The position numbers were made by a program, and so were the translations under genes. A stretch of 64,000 nucleotides of DNA from Planctomycetota bacterium (GTDB lineage: Bacteria; Planctomycetota; Phycisphaerae; UBA1845; PWPN01), in the NCBI GenBank assembly GCA_022711465.1, contig JAKLEZ010000004.1:306247-370246 (forward strand), written 5' to 3'. Shown one piece after another: positions 32,929-42,045 of the stretch. Position 1 is the first letter of the stretch; each line of letters starts with the position of its first letter. The notes under the pieces were generated by a model. That model was not told where the DNA came from, did not search any database, and was given only the letters and a program-made list of their open reading frames with translations.

Positions 32929-35472
32929 TTACCTGACGTCAGCCTTGTCCTCCGGGATTCGCATCCCGTAGAACGACCGGGCCACGAAGATCATGGCAAT
33001 CAACACCAGGACGCCGCCAATGTAGTACGAGGTCATCGATTCCGGCGCGGCCTTCTTCATCGTCACGGCGATTTCGACCGACAGCACACCGAACAGCGTG
33101 GTGAACTTGATCACCGGGTTGAGCGAGACCGACGACGTATCCTTGAACGGATCACCCACCGTATCACCGACCACCGACGCCTCGTGCAGCGGGGTGTTTT
33201 TCATTCGCAGGTCCACTTCGACGATCTTCTTGGCGTTGTCCCACGCCCCGCCGGCGTTGGCCATGAACAAGGCCTGGTACAACCCGAAGAACGCGATGCT
33301 GACCAGGTAACCGATGAATAGGTACTGATTGATGAACGGCAGACCGAGCGACATGCAGAAGAGCACGACGAAGATGTTGGACATGCCCTTCTGAGCGTAG
33401 AGCGTGCAGATCCGCACGACCTCCTTGCTGTCCTTGATCGAAGCGGTCGCCGCGTCGAGCTTGATGTTCTCCTTGATGTAGACCACCGCCCGGTATGCCC
33501 CGGTGACCACCGCCTGGCAGGACGCACCCGTGAACCAGTAGATGATCGCGCCGCCGGCCAGCAGGCCGAGCACGATCTCCGGCTGCACCAGGCTCAGAGC
33601 TTCGACCACCGGCTTGAACACGCCGCCCGGCGTTTTCTTGTACATATCTTCCAGCAGCATGATGATGCCGAAGATCATCGTGGTGGCACCGACAACCGCC
33701 GTACCGATCAGCACCGGCTTGGCAGTCGCCTTGAAGGTGTTGCCCGCCCCGTCGTTCTTCTCCAGGAAGTGCTTGGCGTTCTCGAAGTCCGGCTCGAACC
33801 CGAAGGTCTTCTTGATGTCGTTCTTGATGTCCGGTTGGGCCTCGATCCGGCTCAGTTCATAGACCGACTGGGCGTTGTCCGACACCGGGCCGAAACAGTC
33901 CACCGCGATGGTCACTGGACCCATGCCCAGGAAACCAAACGCCACCAGACCGAAGGCGAAAATCGGAGCGGCGAAAGGGAACTCCTTCGGCATCAGATCT
34001 TGCACCGCAGCTTGCTGCGAAAGGACCGCGGCAGTGGCCATCAGAGCCAACATCAGGATGCCCTGCCAGTAGGCTGAGAAGTTGCCGGCCACGAAACCGG
34101 ACAGGATGTTGAGCGAGGCCCCACCCTGCCGCGACGAAGTCACCACCTCCTTGACGTGCCGCGAATGCGTGCTCGTGAAAACCTTCGTGAACTCGGGAAT
34201 CAACGCCCCCGCAATCGTACCGCAGCTGATGATCGTGGCCAGAATCCACCACAGCGAGCCAAACGACGAGCTCGGCGGCAAGAGAATGAAGCTGGCCAGG
34301 TAGGTCGCCGCGATCGAAATGACCGAGGTGATCCAGACCAGGTGAGTCAGAGGCTTCTCCGGATCCCATTCGATCTTGCCGGCGAACGCCGACTTGGTGT
34401 AGGCGTCGTTCACGAAATAGGAAACCAGCGAGGTGATGATCATCAGGATACGCATGGCGAAAATCCAGATGATCAGCTGACCGCACAGCATCGCCTGCTT
34501 GGCAGCATGAGCCGCGATCGCAGGATCCGCGCTGCCCATGTCCTTGGCCACCGGGCCAAAGATCGCCAGGGCCAGAAAGGCAATCAAGGCCACGCCGGTG
34601 ACACCGTAGGTCTCGAAACCGTCGGCCGTCGGCCCGACGCTGTCGCCCGCATTGTCCCCCGTGCAGTCCGCGACCACACCCGGATTCTTCGGATCGTCCT
34701 CCGGCAGGTGAAACACGATCTTCATCAGGTCGGAGCCGATGTCCGCAATCTTGGTGAAGATACCGCCGGCCACGCGGAGGGCGGACGCACCCAGCGACTC
34801 GCCGATGGCGAAGCCAATGAAGCACGGCCCGACGACCTCCTTTGGAAGGAAACCCAGGATGAGAATCATGAAAAAGAGCTCAACGCTGACCAGCAAGAGG
34901 CCCACGCTCATGCCCGACTTCATCGGGATGAGCAGCGCTTCCAGCGGCGTGCCCTTCAGCGACGCGAACGCCGAACGGGAGTTGGCCTTGGTGTTGATGC
35001 GGATGCCGAACCAGGCCACACCGTACGAGCCGAGGATACCCAGAATCGAGCAACCGATGATCCAGAGGAACTCGGCCGCCGGCTTGCCCTGAAGCTTGAT
35101 GAAGTAGTAGTACATGCAGATGAAGATCACGATCCACAGGATCACCAGGAACTTGCCCTGCTGGATCAGGTAGGTCTTGCAGGTCTCCCAGATGGTCTCG
35201 GAGACATTAGCCATGCAGGAGTGCGCAGGCAGGCCCCTGATCTGGAAGTACTGGATCAAGGCGAAGATCAAACCAATCACACACACCACCAGACCGAGCT
35301 TCAGGAGGGTCATCCCCTGAAGCCCCCCAAAGGCGTCAAACTGGATCGTGTTGAGGTCCGGCAGCTGAATGTCGGCCTCGCCGGCCATGACCGGTACCCC
35401 TGCGAAGGCTAGAACGACTGCCGCTCCCGCAAGCAGCCACCCCGTCCTCCCCGCTAGACTTTTACCTGACAT
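32929..35472 (-). CDS. hppA: Membrane-bound proton-translocating pyrophosphatase, divergent type
   Basis: 847 residues, larger than usual. It hydrolyses PPi and pumps H+ (or Na+) across the membrane with ~16 helices. The start at 35472 has GGAG seven bases upstream; the open frame to 36288 is antisense to the next gene. An N-terminal signal-peptide-like helix ends VPVMAGEADIQ. The catalytic region reads DIGSDLMKIVF..PEDDPKNPG and CTGDNAGDSVGPTADGFETYG, departing from the common DVGADLVGKVE and GDNVGDVAGMGADLFESY. GNTFKA has Lys at the A/K position, which points to a K+-independent enzyme. The changes resemble the evolutionarily divergent, Na+-regulated H+-pumping clade known from Chlorobi and others; the clade placement is inference. 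Confidence 0.92.
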   Translation of the reverse strand: MSGKSLAGRTGWLLAGAAVVLAFAGVPVMAGEADIQLPDLNTIQFDAFGGLQGMTLLKLGLVVCVIGLIFALIQYFQIRGLPAHSCMANVSETIWETCKTYLIQQGKFLVILWIVIFICMYYYFIKLQGKPAAEFLWIIGCSILGILGSYGVAWFGIRINTKANSRSAFASLKGTPLEALLIPMKSGMSVGLLLVSVELFFMILILGFLPKEVVGPCFIGFAIGESLGASALRVAGGIFTKIADIGSDLMKIVFHLPEDDPKNPGVVADCTGDNAGDSVGPTADGFETYGVTGVALIAFLALAIFGPVAKDMGSADPAIAAHAAKQAMLCGQLIIWIFAMRILMIITSLVSYFVNDAYTKSAFAGKIEWDPEKPLTHLVWITSVISIAATYLASFILLPPSSSFGSLWWILATIISCGTIAGALIPEFTKVFTSTHSRHVKEVVTSSRQGGASLNILSGFVAGNFSAYWQGILMLALMATAAVLSQQAAVQDLMPKEFPFAAPIFAFGLVAFGFLGMGPVTIAVDCFGPVSDNAQSVYELSRIEAQPDIKNDIKKTFGFEPDFENAKHFLEKNDGAGNTFKATAKPVLIGTAVVGATTMIFGIIMLLEDMYKKTPGGVFKPVVEALSLVQPEIVLGLLAGGAIIYWFTGASCQAVVTGAYRAVVYIKENIKLDAATASIKDSKEVVRICTLYAQKGMSNIFVVLFCMSLGLPFINQYLFIGYLVSIAFFGLYQALFMANAGGAWDNAKKIVEVDLRMKNTPLHEASVVGDTVGDPFKDTSSVSLNPVIKFTTLFGVLSVEIAVTMKKAAPESMTSYYIGGVLVLIAMIFVARSFYGMRIPEDKADVR

Positions 35473-35667
35473 ACACTTTCTCCATATACGATGAAATACG
35501 CGATGCCCCTCGGGTAGCGGCCCGAAGGAAGTCCGACCACACTCGTTCAGGTTGCAGGAAAACAGCAAACCTGGCCCCCAACCCGGGTTTGGACGATACT
35601 GCACAAGCGCACAAAACGCAAGTGCCCGAGTTTGGAGAACTTGCCCGTCCCAAAAGGAGAAACAAGC

Positions 35668-36330
35668 ATGACCGTTGCGAGACAGACCGTTGGTATGATC
35701 TGCCTGGCCGCCTTGGCCACCGCGGCCCTCAGCTGGGCGGCCGCCACTTCCGCTTCTCCCGGAGGGCGCGAGGCAGAGAAGAAGACTCTGGCCCTCCTGG
35801 AACAGATCTGGGAACACGAACGTGACGGCATGCTCAACGCACCCCCGGAGGATGGCCGCCTGCTCAGGGTTCTGACCGAAAGCATGGGAGCCAAGAACGT
35901 GGTCGAAATCGGTACGTCCAATGGCTACTCGGCCATCTGGTTCGGCCTGGCCCTGCGAACCACCGGCGGGAAGCTCACCACCTTCGAGATCGACCCCAGA
36001 AAAGTCGAACTGGCCCGGAAGAACTTCGTTCGCGCCGGCCTCGATTCCATCATCACCGTGGTCGAAGGCGATGCCCACAAGGCGATCACCGAGCTGAAAG
36101 GACCGCTCGACCTCGTGTTCATCGATGCCGAGAAAGACGGCTACGTCGATTACCTGAACAAGATGCTGCCTCTGGTGCGCCCCGGCGGACTCATCCTCGC
36201 CCACAATACGACCGACTGCAAGAAGGCGCTCGAGGAGTACGTCAGACGAGTCACCACCAACCCCGATCTCGAGACCATCTTCCTCCACGAACAGGACCGC
36301 GGAATCGCCGTCACCCTGAAGAAACGCTGA
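35668..36330 (+). CDS. Exported class I O-methyltransferase-like protein
   Basis: 220 residues. The start at 35668 has AAGGAG eight bases upstream. Residues 1-30 form a clear signal peptide (basic start, VGMICLAALATAALSWAAAT core, SAS end). The rest is a caffeoyl-CoA-type O-methyltransferase: VVEIGTSNGYSAIW (motif I, 78-91), TTFEIDP (105-111), VVEGDAHKAI and DLVFIDAEKDGYVDYL with the metal-binding Asp153. The family is normally cytosolic because SAM is there, so the signal peptide is odd. It is divergent from hppA and lies 11 nt before a GT39-like gene. Either it is retained in the cytoplasm or it works outside with another cofactor. Confidence 0.85.
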   Translation: MTVARQTVGMICLAALATAALSWAAATSASPGGREAEKKTLALLEQIWEHERDGMLNAPPEDGRLLRVLTESMGAKNVVEIGTSNGYSAIWFGLALRTTGGKLTTFEIDPRKVELARKNFVRAGLDSIITVVEGDAHKAITELKGPLDLVFIDAEKDGYVDYLNKMLPLVRPGGLILAHNTTDCKKALEEYVRRVTTNPDLETIFLHEQDRGIAVTLKKR

Positions 36331-36341
36331 CCCAAACGCCG

Positions 36342-38156
36342 ATGCCTACGTCATCCGGCCGGGAGCACCGGGACCCGGATGAGCCGGCCGAAGAAGCGTG
36401 GAAGACAGCCATGGCCGACAGTCCAACCACCCCTGACCCGAAGAGACACTCTGCCTGCAACGCGACCAGCCAGCCCCAATCCAAACCGTGGATCGTGTTC
36501 TTCTGGCTGGCGGCCATGGCCCTCGCAGGCCTCCAGGAATGGTCCTCGCGCCACACCGTCTCGCAGGACGCTGTCTCCTACATTGAAGTGGCTGAGGCCT
36601 ACACCCGAGGCGATTGGAGCAACGCGCTCAACGCCTACTGGAGCCCCATGTACTGCTGGATCCTGGCCGTGAGCCGATTACTCTGGCTACCCTCGCCCTA
36701 CTGGGAGGCGACCGCCCTCCACATAACCAACATCCCCATCCACCTCTTCGCCCTGGCCTGCTTTCATTTCTTCTGGACCCGTCTGACGCAATTCCGCCAC
36801 CGGCCCGACGCGGCTCATCTCGACCAAGACTGCACGACGCCCTCGCTCCGGCTGTGGACCATACTCGGCTACACCCTTTTCCTGTGGTCCTCGTTCGCCT
36901 TCAGCCGGGCAACTGGGGCGGACACCCTGGTCACCGGCTTCGTTCTACTCTCCGCCGGCCTCTTGCTGCAGATCCGGTCCGGCCGCGACGGATGGTGGAG
37001 CTATGTCCTCCTCGGCATCGTGCTTGGACTGGGCTACCTCGCCAAGGCCATCCTGCTCCCCGTCGGTCTGGTCTGTCTGGCAGTTGCCCTCTTCTGTTCA
37101 CCCAACGCTCGAAAGCGAATTCCCCACCTCCTGGCCGCAGGCATGGCCATGGCCTTGGTGGCGGCCCCGTTTGTGGCCGCGCTCTCCGCGAAGATGGGCC
37201 GATTCACCACCGGGGAAACAGGCCGCTTGAACTACGCCTGGCTGGCCGGCAAGCCAACGACCCAGACTCAACCCGCCACCACGCAAGAGGCTCCGTACTT
37301 CCCGCGGCGAGTCCTCGATCTGCCCACCGTCGAGGAGTTCGCAACCCCCGTGGCCGGGACCTACCCAATGTGGTACGACCCCGCTCACTGGAACCGGCAT
37401 CTCCGGATCCATCTCGATCGCTGGCGACAGTGGACGCTGCTGCTGCAGAACCTGGGCATCTGCTACGAGATCCTCTTCGTCCAGCAGGCCGGAATCCTGG
37501 CCGCCCTTCTTGTTCTTCTTCTCTTGACGGCGAATCGTGGTCGCTGCCTGCGCGATATCGCCTCGGCCTACGTGATCCTCATACCTGCTTTAACCCCTAT
37601 TGGCCTCTATACGCTGCTTTCAGTGGAGCCTCGCTTCCTGGGCGGTTCCATGATCCTGATCTGGTCCGCCCTGCTCTGCGCGGTCCGACTGCCGGCCGGA
37701 ACGCCCTACCTGAGACTCCTCCGCGCCGCCGGGCTCGTGCTGATCCTGGTGATGGCGGTCCCCATCGCCGAGGCCGAGATCCACCCTGCCCAGCGGCTGC
37801 TCAAGGACATCCATGCCCGCCGCGACACCGCCCCGCACCCCCAATGGTATGTCGCTCGAGCCCTGCACGAACAAGGTCTCAAGCCCGGTGACCGCGTGGC
37901 GATCCTCGGGAGCATCAACCCGTACTGGGCCCGGCTTGCGGGAGTACGAGTCATCGCCAGGATTCCCGACGCCCACGCCCAACTCTTTCTGGCCGCCAAT
38001 GACAAGACCAGGGCTCAAGTCCAGGACGCCTTGGCCGGGATCCAGGTCCGGGCCTTGGTGGCACGTTCCGGCCCCCTGGTCGACCAGGCACTCGAGACCG
38101 GCCCCTGGCGGCGGTTGGCCCACACTGACCACTACGTCTTTCTGAACCCGAGGTGA
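36342..38156 (+). CDS. Multi-spanning glycosyltransferase, GT39/ArnT-like
   Basis: 604 residues from the first ATG; ATG 36411, with GGAAG six bases upstream, is a good alternative (581 residues). About eleven to twelve hydrophobic helices follow one another. The first periplasmic loop carries QDAVSYIEVAEAYTRGDW, the Asp/Glu-containing loop typical of PMT/ArnT/GT-C enzymes that transfer sugars from polyprenyl-phosphate carriers on the outer membrane face. The C-terminal ~120 residues form a soluble domain with GLKPGDRVAILGSINPYWARLAGVRVIA (shown in part), also usual in this family. The next gene encodes a GT2 of the polyprenyl-phosphate sugar-synthase type, which could make its donor. Confidence 0.8.
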   Translation: MPTSSGREHRDPDEPAEEAWKTAMADSPTTPDPKRHSACNATSQPQSKPWIVFFWLAAMALAGLQEWSSRHTVSQDAVSYIEVAEAYTRGDWSNALNAYWSPMYCWILAVSRLLWLPSPYWEATALHITNIPIHLFALACFHFFWTRLTQFRHRPDAAHLDQDCTTPSLRLWTILGYTLFLWSSFAFSRATGADTLVTGFVLLSAGLLLQIRSGRDGWWSYVLLGIVLGLGYLAKAILLPVGLVCLAVALFCSPNARKRIPHLLAAGMAMALVAAPFVAALSAKMGRFTTGETGRLNYAWLAGKPTTQTQPATTQEAPYFPRRVLDLPTVEEFATPVAGTYPMWYDPAHWNRHLRIHLDRWRQWTLLLQNLGICYEILFVQQAGILAALLVLLLLTANRGRCLRDIASAYVILIPALTPIGLYTLLSVEPRFLGGSMILIWSALLCAVRLPAGTPYLRLLRAAGLVLILVMAVPIAEAEIHPAQRLLKDIHARRDTAPHPQWYVARALHEQGLKPGDRVAILGSINPYWARLAGVRVIARIPDAHAQLFLAANDKTRAQVQDALAGIQVRALVARSGPLVDQALETGPWRRLAHTDHYVFLNPR

Positions 38157-38253
38157 CCGCACATCTCAAGCCCCCCTCCGGCAGGTCCGATACATCGAAT
38201 GCGCCGGCGAGAGTTCGCCCTGCGCCCAAGATACGCCCGGGAGACCGTACCCG

Positions 38254-39537
38254 ATGCCGACGACATCCATCCCCCCCCAACCAGCCTGCATGGGCAACGA
38301 GGTCCGGTCGAGCCCGATCAAGAACCGGATCACCCTGACCATCGTCCTCCCGGCACTCAATGAGGAAGAAGCCATCGGCCGGACCCTCGAACGCTGCCTC
38401 GCCGCTCGGGAGACGATCATCGCCGAAAGCAGGGTGACCGATGTGCAGCTCGTGGTGGTCAGCGACGGATCAACAGACCGAACCGCGACCATTGCTCGTG
38501 GTTATCCGGATGTGCTGGTCATCGAATTCGAGGAGAACCGCGGCTACGGGGCCGCGATCAAGGAAGGCTGGCGACAGGCGGGAGGCGATCTGCTCGCCTT
38601 TCTCGATGCCGACGGAACCTGTGACCCGGCCTTCTTCCTGCCGATGTGCAACGTCGCCCTGAATGAGCAGGTGGATATCGTGCTCGGCTGCCGCATGGGC
38701 GCAGACTCCAGGATGCCCCTCGTTCGCCGCGTCGGCAACATGATCTTCGCCGCGATACTCGGCCTGCTCTCCCGGCGGCGCGTCGACGACACCGCCAGCG
38801 GGATGCGCGTCATCCGGGCCGAGTCATTGCCCAGGTTGTTACCCCTCCCCAACGGACTGGACTTCACCCCCTCGATGAGCGCACGGGCATTGATGGACGC
38901 GGAACTGCGAATCCGTGAAATCCCAATGAAATACGAGGAACGCATCGGCCGCTCCAAACTCAACGTCTTCCGCGATGGCCTCCGCTTCACCCGCGAAATC
39001 CTCTCCGCGGCCGTGTACGTCCGGACCTCTCGAGTGACCCTGCCCATCGTCGGTGTTCTCGCCCTCATCGCCGTCGCCCTGAGCCTATTCCCCGTACGCC
39101 ACTACCTGGTCAACGGCACACTCCCCGAATGGCTGATCTATCGCTTCCTCACCATTCTGTTGCTCGGCCTGGTAGCCGTCACCCTCCTGTGCGCGACCGT
39201 CGTGGCCGAACACGTCATTGCCCTGTCCCAGCTTCGGTACGAGCGATTCCTCGACAAGGCCCATTCATGGTGGGGACGCCGGGCGCTCCGTGTCTACTGG
39301 AAGTTGGGGCTGATCTCGGTCGCGCTGGCCGTCATCCTGGTCTGGCCGGGAATCGTCTCCTATGCCAGGACCGGCGAAATCGCCCCTGCCACGCTTCACT
39401 GGTCGCGCGTGGTCGTCGCTGCGTTCCTCGTGCTGGCATTCTGCCAGATGGCCGCGACGGCCTGCCTCCTGCGGATCATCCCAGCCATGCATGATCGCCA
39501 GCGGCAGCTCATGTCGGACTCAGGCCATGGGGTTTGA
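38254..39537 (+). CDS. GT2 glycosyltransferase, polyprenyl-phosphate sugar synthase type
   Basis: 427 residues. The GT-A domain (~26-250) has TIVLPALNEEEAIG, VVVSDGSTDRT, the nucleotide/metal motif LAFLDADGTCDP and a conserved SGMRVIRAESLP block. Four or so membrane helices lie between ~258 and 415. This layout is that of DPM1/ArnC/GtrB-like enzymes that move a sugar from a nucleotide donor to a polyprenyl phosphate on the cytoplasmic face. GGGAGA lies nine bases upstream of the chosen ATG. It ends 11 nt inside the following methyltransferase gene, so the two are coupled. It likely supplies the GT39-like neighbour. Confidence 0.88.
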   Translation: MPTTSIPPQPACMGNEVRSSPIKNRITLTIVLPALNEEEAIGRTLERCLAARETIIAESRVTDVQLVVVSDGSTDRTATIARGYPDVLVIEFEENRGYGAAIKEGWRQAGGDLLAFLDADGTCDPAFFLPMCNVALNEQVDIVLGCRMGADSRMPLVRRVGNMIFAAILGLLSRRRVDDTASGMRVIRAESLPRLLPLPNGLDFTPSMSARALMDAELRIREIPMKYEERIGRSKLNVFRDGLRFTREILSAAVYVRTSRVTLPIVGVLALIAVALSLFPVRHYLVNGTLPEWLIYRFLTILLLGLVAVTLLCATVVAEHVIALSQLRYERFLDKAHSWWGRRALRVYWKLGLISVALAVILVWPGIVSYARTGEIAPATLHWSRVVVAAFLVLAFCQMAATACLLRIIPAMHDRQRQLMSDSGHGV

Positions 39538-40210
39538 TCAATACGCGTTGAACTACGAGGCCGAGTTGTGTCGCGGCCTGCGCTGGTCCGGCCAGCAACC
39601 CGACTGGTTCGCCGAACGGCGTGTATCGTGCGTGCGCGAACACTGCCACAAATCCGGACTGGCCCCCCGGCGAGTCCTCGAATTCGGTTGCGGCGTCGGC
39701 ATTCACGTCCCCTTCCTGCGGGCGGCATTCCCGGAAAGCCAGATCATCGGCCTCGACATCTCCCAGGATTCACTTGCGGTCGCAGCCGGCCGCCACGCCG
39801 GCCGCCACGTCTGCTTCTCGACGCCGGAGGAGTTCCGCCAGCGGCACACCGTCGACCTCGTCTATGTGAACGGTGTATTTCACCATATCGCCCCGGCCGA
39901 GCACCACCACTGGCTCCGCCGCATCCGTGACTACATGGCTCCCGGGGCCCTGCTCGCCGTGTTCGACAACAACCCTCTCAGCCTCCCGGCCCGATGGGTG
40001 ATGCACTCAATCCCCTTTGACCAGGACACGATCATGGTGAACCCGCGTCGCTTCGCTCGATTGATGCGCGCCACAGGCTTCGGCCGGCCGCAACTGCGGT
40101 TCCACTTCCTGTTCCCGCGCGCCTTGAGCTGTCTCCACGGCATCGAGTCATTGGTCGCCCGCTTGCCTCTCGCGGCCCAGTTCAGTCTCCTCGCTTGCCG
40201 GGAAGAATGA
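39527..40210 (+). CDS. SAM-dependent methyltransferase (lipid/glycan cluster)
   Basis: 227 residues from the ATG at 39527, which overlaps the GT2 stop by 11 nt; an upstream open frame lies inside the GT2 gene and is not used. It begins MGFDQYALNYEAELCRGLRWSGQ. Motif I is RVLEFGCGVGIHVPFL, the post-I acidic end is IIGLDIS and motif IV is VDLVYVNGVFHHI, all standard for class I methyltransferases acting on small molecules or sugars. Position between a polyprenyl-sugar synthase and a radical SAM enzyme suggests modification of a lipid-linked sugar or membrane lipid. Substrate unknown. Confidence 0.82.
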   Translation: MGFDQYALNYEAELCRGLRWSGQQPDWFAERRVSCVREHCHKSGLAPRRVLEFGCGVGIHVPFLRAAFPESQIIGLDISQDSLAVAAGRHAGRHVCFSTPEEFRQRHTVDLVYVNGVFHHIAPAEHHHWLRRIRDYMAPGALLAVFDNNPLSLPARWVMHSIPFDQDTIMVNPRRFARLMRATGFGRPQLRFHFLFPRALSCLHGIESLVARLPLAAQFSLLACREE

Positions 40211-40387
40211 CTCGGCACCGGCACGCTGCCGATCCGGCCCGCCCAGCGCGCGAATCCACCTCCAATCCTCTCCTGCCCCGGTCCCATAATCCGGCCGCTC
40301 CTACCTTCAGTCAGCCTGACCAGCAACCGATAACCCTTCAGACGACCCGAGCGTGAGCGGGCGACAATCTGACCAAGGACCCTCTGC

Positions 40388-41887
40388 GTGCGCGTTCTGT
40401 TGATCAAACCCAATAACCTGAGCGACCACATCCAGCCCTCACTGGGACTGGGCTATCTGGCCCAACAGATCCGCAAAGACCACGACGTCACCCTCTTTGA
40501 CTGCATCAAGAACCACTCCTCTCCGGACGAGATCAGCGGCGTCGTCGAAGCCCTGCAGCCCCATGTGGTTGGCATCCAGTCGTACACCTTCGACCTGCCC
40601 AACGTCAAACGCATGCTGCGCGTCATCAAGCGATGCGACCCGGCCATCACCACCGTGGTCGGCGGGGCTCACGTCTCGGCCGATCCGCTCGGAGCCTGCC
40701 GGGCATTCGGCGACGACCTGGACTACGGCTTCAATGGCGAGGGCGAAATCGGCTTCGGCCCGTTCCTTCACACCATGGAGAAGGGCACCCGGGACTACAG
40801 CGGCATCCCCGGGGTGATCTGGCGGCACGGCGATCAGCGCATCGTCAACCCGCCTCAGCTCGCCGAAAACCTCGACGATCTCGGCCTGCCGGCCCTGGAC
40901 CTGTTGCGACCGGATACCTATCCCGAATCCCAGCACGGGGCCTTCTACAACCAGTTCCCCATCTCGCCGATCCTCACCACGCGCGGCTGCCCCCACGCCT
41001 GCACTTTCTGCTCTGCGCCGATCCTCTCCGGCCGCCGCCTTCGGCACCACAGCGTCGGCTACCTCCAGCAGATGGTCCGCCTCCTGTACTCGGTATACGG
41101 GATTCGCGAGTTCCATATCGTGGACGACAACTTCACCCAGGACCTCGACTACGCCAAGTCGGTCCTGCAGATGATCCTGGACATGCGACTCGACATCTCC
41201 CTGGCTCTGCCCAACGGCATCCGCATGGACAAGGTCGACGACGAACTTCTGGAAATGATGAAGTCCGCCGGAGTCTACGTCGTCTCGGTGGCCGTCGAGA
41301 GCGGCAATGACCAGATCCTGAAGGCGATGAACAAGAAAACCACCGTCCACAGGATGCGCGAAAACGTGGCCCGCATCCGCCGTCACGGCCTGGACGTGGC
41401 CGCATTCTTCATCCTCGGATTCCCCGGCGAGACCCGCGAGACGATCCGCGACACGATCAGGCTCTCGCGCGAGCTGGACTTGGTCCGGGCCAATTTCTTT
41501 ACCTACCTGCCCCTGCCGGGAACAGCCAGCTACCACCGGCTTGTAGAGTCGGGCGAAATCGAGAAAGTCGACTGGAACGACTTCAAGTTCATGAGCGCCG
41601 CCTACGTGCCCAAGGGAATGACTCGAGATGAACTGCTGAGCCTCAAACGTCGGGCATTCTTCGGCTTCTACCTGCGGCCATGGATCTTCACCCGCAACCT
41701 CGTGGCCATCCGGTCCTACCGCCATTTCCGCTTTCTGCTCCAGCGGTTCTACCATTGGGTGGTGATGAAACCGGCCGACGGCAAGGAACGCACCCACCGA
41801 CGTCCGCTACGGGCAATCGCCGCCCAGCTGCGGAGCCTCTTCAGCGCCGTCAAGCCCGCTCCCGCGGCTCACCCTGATCCCACCTGA
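40388..41887 (+). CDS. B12-binding-type radical SAM protein
   Basis: 499 residues from a GTG with AAGGA eight bases upstream. Residues ~1-130 form a Rossmann-like cobalamin-binding domain (MRVLLIKPNN; HVVGIQSYTF; ITTVVGGAHVSADP; NGEGEIGF), but the classic DxHxxG cobalt-ligand motif is absent. The radical SAM cluster motif is RGCPHACTFC (Cys201, 205, 208). FHIVDDNFTQD, VSVAVESGNDQILKAMNKK and FFILGFPGETRETI are the usual barrel strands. Relatives methylate or rearrange lipids, hopanoids and antibiotics. The ~60-residue basic C-terminal tail is poorly conserved. It is the last gene of the GT39-GT2-methyltransferase cluster. Confidence 0.88.
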   Translation: MRVLLIKPNNLSDHIQPSLGLGYLAQQIRKDHDVTLFDCIKNHSSPDEISGVVEALQPHVVGIQSYTFDLPNVKRMLRVIKRCDPAITTVVGGAHVSADPLGACRAFGDDLDYGFNGEGEIGFGPFLHTMEKGTRDYSGIPGVIWRHGDQRIVNPPQLAENLDDLGLPALDLLRPDTYPESQHGAFYNQFPISPILTTRGCPHACTFCSAPILSGRRLRHHSVGYLQQMVRLLYSVYGIREFHIVDDNFTQDLDYAKSVLQMILDMRLDISLALPNGIRMDKVDDELLEMMKSAGVYVVSVAVESGNDQILKAMNKKTTVHRMRENVARIRRHGLDVAAFFILGFPGETRETIRDTIRLSRELDLVRANFFTYLPLPGTASYHRLVESGEIEKVDWNDFKFMSAAYVPKGMTRDELLSLKRRAFFGFYLRPWIFTRNLVAIRSYRHFRFLLQRFYHWVVMKPADGKERTHRRPLRAIAAQLRSLFSAVKPAPAAHPDPT

Positions 41888-42045
41888 GCCCCCCGCCTCC
41901 CAACCAGCCTGCCACCAGCCCTTACCCTTCGCCGGTCTGGCCCCAGCATCACCCCGGTGACTCGTGCCCTTGCCGGAGCATCCTCTCAGGCCAGAACCGC
42001 CGACACGCACCTCAGAGCCCGTACCACTGCCCCGCTTTCCGCTCC

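Noticed and set aside
34156..35412. A 418-codon open frame antisense to hppA
   Set aside because: It is His/Asp/Gln/Arg-rich and is explained by codon bias of the pyrophosphatase gene.
35473..36288. N-terminal extension of hppA in the same frame
   Set aside because: It would be antisense to the exported O-methyltransferase, and the ATG at 35472 has a good ribosome site and signal-like helix.
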